Origin: JAVBMO01 sp031552355
GTDB taxonomy: Bacteria > Bacteroidota > Bacteroidia > Bacteroidales > P3
Assembly: GCA_031552355.1 (NCBI GenBank)
Contig: JAVBMO010000177.1
Coordinates: 1-8,174, forward strand
Direction: 5' to 3'
Length of the DNA: 8,174 nucleotides
Below, in pieces: positions 1 to 5,151 of the stretch. The first letter of the stretch is position 1; every line of letters begins with the position of its first letter. The position numbers were made by a program, and so were the translations under genes. The notes beneath the pieces are model-generated. The model saw only the letters and a program-made list of their open reading frames with translations. It ran no database searches and was not told the origin of the DNA.

Positions 1-152
1 CAGCATTCGGTTGTAACGGTTAAACCTGCAGGAACAGGCAATCCCAATAAACACATTTCGGCAAGGTTAGCGCCCTTACCACCCAACAGGTTTTTCATGT
101 CGGCTTTTCCTTCGGCAGACTTTCCACCAAAGAAATAAACAAATTTTGTCAT
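1..152 (-). CDS. ppdK: Pyruvate, phosphate dikinase, N-terminal fragment (runs off left edge)
   Basis: Only the first 50 codons are in the window. The protein begins MTKFVYFFGG and continues with a K-x-ADMKNLLGGKGANLAEM stretch (about residues 18-34) and a GLPVPAGLT stretch (about 39-47). This is the signature start of pyruvate, phosphate dikinase, where the GGKGANLAEM segment belongs to the ATP-grasp nucleotide-binding domain. The family interconverts pyruvate, ATP and phosphate with phosphoenolpyruvate, AMP and pyrophosphate in the cytoplasm and is common in anaerobic Bacteroidota for glycolysis/gluconeogenesis. PEP synthase shares the GGKGANL motif, but the FGGK...DMKNLLGGKG opening is typical of PPDK. 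The ATG at 150-152 is preceded by an A-rich leader without a clear Shine-Dalgarno site and by a TATCTTTG promoter element about 60 bases upstream. The catalytic His and PEP-binding domains lie outside the window. Confidence 0.93.
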   Translation of the reverse strand, partial: MTKFVYFFGGKSAEGKADMKNLLGGKGANLAEMCLLGLPVPAGLTVTTEC

Positions 153-210
153 ACGTCTTAAGAAATTACTTAATAATTGTTTCTTCTTTTAATCCTATCA
201 AATCAATTTG

Positions 211-218
211 CAAAGATA
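211..218 (-). promoter_or_regulatory. Bacteroidota -7 promoter element of ppdK
   Basis: On the minus strand this reads TATCTTTG, a perfect match to the Bacteroidota sigma-ABfr -7 consensus TAnnTTTG, and is followed by C as is common. A TTTTC, a weak version of the -33 TTTG element, lies 19 bases upstream. Transcription would start near 205 and give a leader of about 50 bases before the ppdK ATG. The remainder of the spacer 153-374 is AT-rich; no gene and no convincing hairpin terminator for the upstream minus-strand gene were seen in it. Confidence 0.75.
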
Positions 219-374
219 CGATTTTTTGATAAAAATAGAAAAACTCATTTTTTATGTCTAAAAACACTGAATCTTCTGCCTTGTAAATAAAGATATGAGT
301 GGTCTTGAATCCCCTATGAAATTATGACTAAATTAAAAAAAATGCTAAAAAAGATGAATAGTAAATTGTTTATG

Positions 375-1442
375 CTACTTTGCTTTAGCAATTTCAAATT
401 CCTCTTTAAGTTTGGTGATAACCTCTTTAACACTCCTGATTTTATCGGCAAAGTGTGCATTTGCTCCGGCAAAAGCATAACCTTTGTCCATATTTCCTTT
501 GGAAGCATTATAAAGAGCCATAATGATACAGTATGGGCTTTTTGTGTAATCGCAAGTTTTTATACAGTTGTATGGGCAGCCTTTCGGTTTTTCATTACCT
601 TCATTCACACTGCGGATAAATTCACTGTCAAAAGCGCGCCCTGGCATTCCTACAGGGCTTTGAATAATCATTGTATCGTTTTTAGAAGCGTCTATGTAAA
701 CTTGTTTAAAAGCCAATGAAGCATCGCATTCATCTGTAGGAACAAAAATACTGCCCATTTGTACAGCTTTTGCACCAAGTTTCATAAAACGTAGAATATC
801 TTCACCTGACGAGATTCCGCCGGCCGCAATAACCGGAATTTTCTTTTTGTGGCTATACTGAGACACAACGGCAGCTACTTCCGGTACCAAGTATTCAAGA
901 GAATGATTTTCGTCTTCAATTTGTTCTTTTTTAAACCCTAAATGTCCTCCTGCCTTTGGCCCTTCGACTACAATGGCATCAGGAAGATAATTGTAATTAT
1001 TTAGCCATTTTTCGCAAATTATCTTAGCCGCACGAGTCGAAGAAACTATGGGGACTAAACATGTTTTGCTTTCAGGGGTAAGATAAGACGGCAAATCCAG
1101 AGGCAAACCTGCTCCTGAGAATATTATATCCGCTTCTTCAGATATTGCAGTACGAGCCATATCTGCATAATTTGACATGGCAACCATAATATTCACACCA
1201 ATAATGCCTTTGGTTTTTGAACGTGCCTTGCGAAGTTCCTCTTTAAGCCCAAAAATACTATTTTCCTGAAAATTTCCTAAGTGTTCTTTATACAGCAGCC
1301 CCATTCCTGCACAGGATATAATTCCTACACCTCCTTCATTAGCAACGGCAGAAGCCAGCCCTGAAAGAGAAACTCCCACGCCCATGCCACCTTGGATAAT
1401 CGGCAATTGGATTTTCTTATCTCCTATAAAAAATGATTCCAT
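375..1442 (-). CDS. Nitronate monooxygenase / 2-nitropropane dioxygenase-like FMN flavoprotein
   Basis: This 355-aa cytoplasmic protein is a TIM-barrel of the NMO/NPD family, which also includes the enoyl-ACP reductase FabK. Visible motifs are PIIQGGMGVGVS (14-25) at the first strand, GPKAGGHLG (161-169) with His167 at the position of the family catalytic histidine, VIAAGGISSGEDI (204-216) and GAKAVQMGSIFV (223-234), the last two forming the FMN phosphate site. NMO oxidises alkyl nitronates with O2; in an anaerobe the real substrate may differ, and a FabK-like or other flavin role cannot be excluded. The C-terminal part carries four cysteines, C289, C293, C297 and C305 (C-x3-C-x3-C-x7-C), which classical NMOs lack. 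ATG at 1440-1442 is the only sensible start because the barrel's first strand follows directly. It has its own promoter near 1612 and a leader of about 160 bases, and lies 222 bases upstream of ppdK in the same orientation. Confidence 0.85.
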   Translation of the reverse strand: MESFFIGDKKIQLPIIQGGMGVGVSLSGLASAVANEGGVGIISCAGMGLLYKEHLGNFQENSIFGLKEELRKARSKTKGIIGVNIMVAMSNYADMARTAISEEADIIFSGAGLPLDLPSYLTPESKTCLVPIVSSTRAAKIICEKWLNNYNYLPDAIVVEGPKAGGHLGFKKEQIEDENHSLEYLVPEVAAVVSQYSHKKKIPVIAAGGISSGEDILRFMKLGAKAVQMGSIFVPTDECDASLAFKQVYIDASKNDTMIIQSPVGMPGRAFDSEFIRSVNEGNEKPKGCPYNCIKTCDYTKSPYCIIMALYNASKGNMDKGYAFAGANAHFADKIRSVKEVITKLKEEFEIAKAK

Positions 1443-1454
1443 TACTGTTAAAAG

Positions 1455-1491
1455 TATACCATGATATTGTATTATAAACGTTCATGGTGTA
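1455..1491. repeat. Inverted repeat in the leader of the NMO-like gene
   Basis: ACCATGA (1458-1464) and TCATGGT (1482-1488) are perfect reverse complements separated by 17 AT-rich bases; beyond one mismatch the arms extend by two more pairs. The element ends 12 bases before the ATG of the NMO-like gene and inside its predicted transcript. It could form an RNA hairpin that affects ribosome access, or be an operator. Short arms in AT-rich DNA also arise by chance, so support is weak. Confidence 0.3.
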
Positions 1492-1611
1492 TTAATATTA
1501 CACAAAAAAGTTGATTTTGAGGTCAATTTGCTGATGAGAAGCTCCACCAAACAGAGCAAAACAAAGCACATAGCTATGAAAGATTCAATATAAACTCCAT
1601 TGTTGAATTTG

Positions 1612-1619
1612 CAAAGGTA
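1612..1619 (-). promoter_or_regulatory. Bacteroidota -7 promoter element of the NMO-like gene
   Basis: The minus strand reads TACCTTTG followed by C, a perfect TAnnTTTG match. No good -33 element is seen 19-21 bases upstream. Predicted transcription start is near 1605, giving an unusually long leader of about 160 bases before the ATG at 1442. I found no closer -7 match in that leader, which supports this as the promoter. Confidence 0.65.
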
Positions 1620-1660
1620 CAAAACTATTTTCGGATTTCTATTTTTTTATGTGTATAATA

Positions 1661-1701
1661 AAAGGAAGGCTTGCTTAACAAGGTTAAACAAGCCTTCCTT
1701 T
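1661..1701 (-). terminator. Rho-independent terminator of the lipoprotein gene
   Basis: AAAGGAAGGCTTG (1661-1673) pairs perfectly with CAAGCCTTCCTTT (1689-1701): 13 base pairs. Inside the loop, after one mismatch, TTAAC (1675-1679) pairs with GTTAA (1683-1687), leaving a 3-base loop. On the minus strand the stem is followed by TTTTATTATA, an imperfect U-tract. It starts 15 bases after the stop of the lipoprotein gene, so it most likely ends that transcript and insulates the NMO-like promoter immediately downstream. Confidence 0.85.
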
Positions 1702-1716
1702 ACTATTTCTATTGTA

Positions 1717-2232
1717 CTAATTTTGTGGATAAAACAGCATATAATCTTTATCACTATAGAACAATTTCAATTCTTTTTCTGTAACCCAAAAAGCTTTTAT
1801 TTCATAGAAACTATCAACATACCTATCGCCATCGCTACCAATAAATTCACCTACTTTTGTTCCACCAAATGAATGTATATACATTTTTGAAGTAGAAAAA
1901 TCTATTGTATAATTGCCGGAAAGTTTGTTTGATGTTGAATAGGTTTGTAAAGTGGTTTTTGAATCAAATGATAATGTGAAATAATTTTCATCATAGTTTC
2001 TTGCTGCGGCTTCAATTACGTCTTCGGTTTTAGAATCGCCGAATCCAAACAGTTTCCATTTGATATTATAAAAAGCAATGGAATCCAATTCTGTATTTCC
2101 CTTTAACACAAAGGGTATGGTATCCTCATTTTCAGTTATAATATTTTGCGTATCATTATCTTCTTTTTCCTTGGAACAACCTGAAAATATTATTACTAAG
2201 GGAATTATCAAAAGAAATTTAATCGTTTTCAT
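1717..2232 (-). CDS. Small lipoprotein of a Bacteroidales family, function unknown
   Basis: The start at 2230-2232 gives 171 aa beginning MKTIKF, followed by a hydrophobic stretch and lipobox F-S-G-C with lipidated Cys19. A longer reading frame, open to 2304, would place 24 residues before this signal peptide and run into the promoter, so I reject it. After Cys19 comes an acidic run, S-K-E-K-E-D-N-D, that resembles the Bacteroidota lipoprotein export signal for surface display. The mature part has W59-K-L-x-GF, a YFTLSFDS strand (84-91), SNKLSGNYTIDF (101-112), FGGTKVGE (122-129) and LKLFYSDKDYMLFY (155-168). From memory this spacing matches a small beta-rich Bacteroidales lipoprotein family vaguely like META/HslJ or lipocalin-like domains; the family assignment is an inference. 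It has its own promoter and terminator, so it is monocistronic, and is divergent from the porP-like gene. Confidence 0.8.
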   Translation of the reverse strand: MKTIKFLLIIPLVIIFSGCSKEKEDNDTQNIITENEDTIPFVLKGNTELDSIAFYNIKWKLFGFGDSKTEDVIEAAARNYDENYFTLSFDSKTTLQTYSTSNKLSGNYTIDFSTSKMYIHSFGGTKVGEFIGSDGDRYVDSFYEIKAFWVTEKELKLFYSDKDYMLFYPQN

Positions 2233-2288
2233 TGTTGTTGAGATAGGCATTAATTTTGCTAAAATTACTTTTATTCTGAAAAACATTG

Positions 2289-2296
2289 CAAATGTA
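2289..2296 (-). promoter_or_regulatory. Bacteroidota -7 promoter element of the lipoprotein gene
   Basis: The minus strand reads TACATTTG followed by C, matching TAnnTTTG. Predicted start is near 2283, leaving about 50 bases of leader before the ATG at 2232. No clear -33 element is visible. The position rules out the longer N-terminal extension of the lipoprotein, whose first codon would lie upstream of the transcription start. Confidence 0.65.
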
Positions 2297-2363
2297 ATAA
2301 ACATTTTTTTTAAATCTTAAAATCAATCATTACCCCAATATCTTTTAATTCAACAATTAGAAG

Positions 2364-2371
2364 TATATTTG
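2364..2371 (+). promoter_or_regulatory. Bacteroidota -7 promoter element of the porP-rhomboid-ompA cluster
   Basis: The plus strand reads TATATTTG followed by C, matching TAnnTTTG, with only a T-rich stretch in place of a -33 element. Predicted start near 2377 gives a short leader of about 20 bases to the TTG at 2396. It lies 67 bases from the opposing lipoprotein promoter element, so the two upstream regions overlap. Confidence 0.65.
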
Positions 2372-2395
2372 CCAAAGAAATAAAAGTACCGAAAA

Positions 2396-3385
2396 TTGAA
2401 GCAGAAACACCTTTTATATCTGTTGTTATGTCTGATTTTGCCGCTTTGTTCCATGGCGCAAGATATTCATTTTTCGCAACCAGTGGCTTCGCCGGTGCTT
2501 TTGAACCCTGCCAACAGCGGGCTTTTTCAGGGTAAATTTCGCGTGGGAGCCATTTGTAGAAATCAGTGGGCAAGTGTGGCAAAATCCTATCAAACGTATG
2601 GTTTTACGGGGGAAATGGTTGCCTTGCAACGTCGTTTTCAGCGCGACGGAATTGGGGTTGGTATTAGCTTTATGACCGATTTTGCCGGAAGTTCACGCTA
2701 TGGAAGTACCGAAGGCGGCGCCAATGTTTCCTACTTTAAATCATTAAATAAGAAAAAAGTACATTTATTATCGTTGGGAGCTAATTTTAGTTTTGGGCAA
2801 AAAGGTTTTTCAACCGAAAATATGGTTTTGCCTTCGGGGGGAACCGAAGAAAATTTTGAAAATACTTCCATTACCTATCCATCTTTGGGACTTGGTTTGG
2901 CTTGGCAATACGAACTGAACAAGGAAATATTTTTTCAGGCCGGTGTGGCGGCTTTTCATTTGAACCAGCCGTCGTTGGATTTTTTTCTTTCCAGCGATGA
3001 AAAGTTACCCATCAGAACGGCTTTCAACTTTCAGTCCGACATGCGGCTTTGGGATAAACTCGCCCTTGTGCCTTCGGTATTTTTCCAACAACAGAAAAAT
3101 TCTTTTGAAGCGCTCTATGGCACAGATTTAAAATGGTATATCAAAGAAACCTATTTTACTTATTTCACTTTTTCGGGCGGTTTGTATTTCCGCCAATCCG
3201 ATGCTTTGGTACTAGCTTTGAAAAGCGAATACAATGCCTGGCAATTTTTTCTGAGCTACGACACCAATCTGTCATCTTTGAGAAAAGCCAGCAACACCAT
3301 TGGTTCATTTGAAATTGCCGTGCTCTATATTTTTCAGAAAAAACGAAGGTTAGGCAGTGGCGAAATTCCTTGTCCGGTTTTTTAA
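2396..3385 (+). CDS. PorP/SprF family type IX secretion system outer-membrane protein
   Basis: The 329-aa product begins with a clear Sec signal peptide, residues 1-22 ending C-S-M-A-Q, followed by DIHFSQPVASPVLLNPANSG (23-42) and R55-N-Q-W58. This FSQ...LNPA.SG...R.QW pattern is the N-terminal signature of PorP/SprF proteins, which form outer-membrane beta-barrels serving type IX secretion; SprF-like paralogues assist export of particular type B C-terminal-domain cargo. The remainder alternates short hydrophobic/aromatic strands with turns and ends near a penultimate aromatic, as barrels do. Length fits the family. The start is TTG: an in-frame stop lies at 2381-2383, no ATG exists between it and TTG, and the first ATG (2453) would delete the signal peptide. 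No cargo gene with such a domain is next to it. It is followed after 59 bases by the rhomboid gene, and two genes on by an OmpA-family protein, a usual partner. Confidence 0.88.
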   Translation: MKQKHLLYLLLCLILPLCSMAQDIHFSQPVASPVLLNPANSGLFQGKFRVGAICRNQWASVAKSYQTYGFTGEMVALQRRFQRDGIGVGISFMTDFAGSSRYGSTEGGANVSYFKSLNKKKVHLLSLGANFSFGQKGFSTENMVLPSGGTEENFENTSITYPSLGLGLAWQYELNKEIFFQAGVAAFHLNQPSLDFFLSSDEKLPIRTAFNFQSDMRLWDKLALVPSVFFQQQKNSFEALYGTDLKWYIKETYFTYFTFSGGLYFRQSDALVLALKSEYNAWQFFLSYDTNLSSLRKASNTIGSFEIAVLYIFQKKRRLGSGEIPCPVF

Positions 3386-3431
3386 AGACAATAGATTGAA
3401 CGTAAGTATAATACTCTAAAAGCAATTTTTT

Positions 3432-3438
3432 AGGAAAA
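3432..3438 (+). promoter_or_regulatory. Shine-Dalgarno-like site of the rhomboid gene
   Basis: AGGAAAA ends 6 bases before the ATG at 3445, with the AGGA core 9 bases away. A recognisable purine-rich site is not seen before the porP-like and ompA-like genes, whose upstream bases are simply A-rich, so this gene differs from its neighbours in its translation start. It also supports ATG 3445 as the start. Confidence 0.5.
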
Positions 3439-3444
3439 GTAAAA

Positions 3445-5076
3445 ATGAATAAAAAAATAACAATTAAAAAAAGGCTTAGTACATTCTACCTTCCGTTTCT
3501 CTGCTTTTCTGTCGGAGTTACGGCATTGTATACAGTCTTACACTGGTTGTTGATAATAGAACTCAATCTTTTCCACCTCAAAGAAATGTATCTTATCTTT
3601 TTGTTACCGGCATTGATAGCGTTTTTGATTACAATGTTCTATTTTTACAAGCGGATTCAACTTTTTAAACTTTTGCATCAAAGGGATCTTTTTCATTGTT
3701 TTGTTTGCATGACTTTTTTGGCATTACCTATGGGGATTTTACAGAACTATTTGGCAAAAAGCATGGGAGAAATGATAGTATTGGAATACCCTTCACAAAT
3801 AGACATACAACATCCAGCTAAGTATTATTCTATTAAACAAGCCTTTGTTCCTAACGCAGGTGAGGGCATTTCATATAGTTGGAAAATGGCAGATAATGAT
3901 GGACGTAAATTCAGTGCAAATATTTACTTCGCTATTCCTTTGTATGATAGCATCTGTTCGCCCTATACTCCGCACAAGAAAAACATTTGGATTGTAAAAT
4001 CCTTTTCTGAAAGATTTTATAACTCTCGTTTAGAAAAAGAAACGGAAATTAAGCGGATGAACGCTTTTTTTGATTCCTGTTGTAAAAAATTCAAACATTA
4101 CAGCTTTCAAACCCACTATCTCAAAAATGCGATTGATTCAGATGACTATCCTTATTACGCAGAAGCAGTAAACAATGCCTATTCTCTTTCGGACAAGAAC
4201 CAATGTATTATCTTAAAGGAAGAAGAAGGCGATTATAAATCTAGATTAGGTGCCGGTTTCCAATGGTTTTTAGGAACATTCTTATTCGGAAATTTTATTT
4301 GGTTTCTGCTTGTTTGTTTCACCCCTATTGACCCATTACCATTCGAATGCTTTACATCCAAAGAGTTGCGGGCTGAGGAAAAAGCAATGGAAAAAGAATA
4401 TAAAATGGAATGGTGGAGACTTTTTATTCCTACAAAAAAAATATGGGCAACCCCACTGATTCTAGATCTCAATATACTTATTTTTGTCGTCATGCTTTGT
4501 TGTGGTATTGATTGTTTCAATCCCCAAGCTAAAGAATTATTGGCCTGGGGTGGTTTGTATAAACCCTTAGTAGAAGACGGTCAATATTGGCGACTACTCA
4601 CAGCACTATTTCTTCATTCAGGAATCTTACATTTAATGTACAATCTCATTATATGCATTCTTATAGGTCTATTTTTGGAAGTCTTTGTTGGTAGTGGGAA
4701 ATTAATGATTATTTATTTACTGACAGGTATTATTGGTGGATTGAGTAATTTGTGGTTTAACGAGCCTACAGTGAGTGTCGGCGCATCAGGGGCTATTATG
4801 GGAATTATGGGTTTATCTCTATCTTTAGTCTTAATAAAATATTTCGATGATGAATCAATATCTACTTTTATTGGCATAATGGTTGCCATTTTAGCAGGTG
4901 CTACTCTTTTTGTAAGTTTATTAAGGAGTAATATTGATATAGCTGCGCATCTAGGTGGGTTGATTTCTGGATTTGTAATAGGTATTGCAGTTTTTCCATG
5001 GATAAAAAAACCGAATGAACCCAAAAGAAAAATAAAACAATGGCAAAGTTCTCAAAATAATATCAACATAGAATAA
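3445..5076 (+). CDS. Rhomboid family intramembrane serine protease with large N-terminal extension
   Basis: The C-terminal 200 residues are a rhomboid core: W382-R383-L-L-T-x3-F-x-H391, then H396-x3-N400 in the second core helix, G446-A-S448-G449 with the nucleophile, and A-H502-L-G-G with the general base, so the Ser448/His502 dyad is intact and the enzyme should be active. Rhomboids cut membrane-spanning helices inside the inner membrane. Before the core lie three hydrophobic helices (about 14-38, 48-67, 82-102), a soluble region of about 165 residues (103-269) that I do not recognise, and another helix (270-293); with the six-helix core this gives about ten membrane spans. At 543 aa it is much longer than a minimal rhomboid. 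The gene sits 59 bases after porP and 75 before the OmpA gene on the same strand, with no TAnnTTTG promoter of its own, so it is probably co-transcribed. It is noticeably more AT-rich than both neighbours. Substrate is unknown. Confidence 0.9.
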   Translation: MNKKITIKKRLSTFYLPFLCFSVGVTALYTVLHWLLIIELNLFHLKEMYLIFLLPALIAFLITMFYFYKRIQLFKLLHQRDLFHCFVCMTFLALPMGILQNYLAKSMGEMIVLEYPSQIDIQHPAKYYSIKQAFVPNAGEGISYSWKMADNDGRKFSANIYFAIPLYDSICSPYTPHKKNIWIVKSFSERFYNSRLEKETEIKRMNAFFDSCCKKFKHYSFQTHYLKNAIDSDDYPYYAEAVNNAYSLSDKNQCIILKEEEGDYKSRLGAGFQWFLGTFLFGNFIWFLLVCFTPIDPLPFECFTSKELRAEEKAMEKEYKMEWWRLFIPTKKIWATPLILDLNILIFVVMLCCGIDCFNPQAKELLAWGGLYKPLVEDGQYWRLLTALFLHSGILHLMYNLIICILIGLFLEVFVGSGKLMIIYLLTGIIGGLSNLWFNEPTVSVGASGAIMGIMGLSLSLVLIKYFDDESISTFIGIMVAILAGATLFVSLLRSNIDIAAHLGGLISGFVIGIAVFPWIKKPNEPKRKIKQWQSSQNNINIE

Positions 5077-5151
5077 TGGCTTCTAAAAAAGCTGAAAAAT
5101 AAACGTAAAAATATAGCATTAGCAAATTAACATGCCTTTCGCCTAATAACA

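Noticed and set aside
324..719. Plus-strand ORF of 131 codons opposite the 3' end of the NMO-like gene
   Set aside because: It lies antisense to a well-supported conserved protein and has no recognisable family or promoter; the translated sequence looks like an antisense shadow.
2233..2304. Longer N-terminus for the lipoprotein, from 2304
   Set aside because: It would place 24 residues before a complete lipoprotein signal peptide and start upstream of the predicted transcription start.
3405..3415. AGTATAATACT and a TATAAT-like box upstream of the rhomboid gene
   Set aside because: The palindrome is only 5 bp per arm, and no -35 or Bacteroidota -33 element is at a proper distance; probably chance in AT-rich DNA.
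3445..5076. Rhombosortase (rhomboid paired with GlyGly-CTERM cargo)
   Set aside because: The protein is far larger than rhombosortases, and no tripartite GlyGly-CTERM protein is in the window.
5077..5151. Possible separate promoter for the OmpA-family gene (TGCCTTTC near 5130)
   Set aside because: It deviates from TAnnTTTG at two positions and has no -33 element; co-transcription is the simpler reading.
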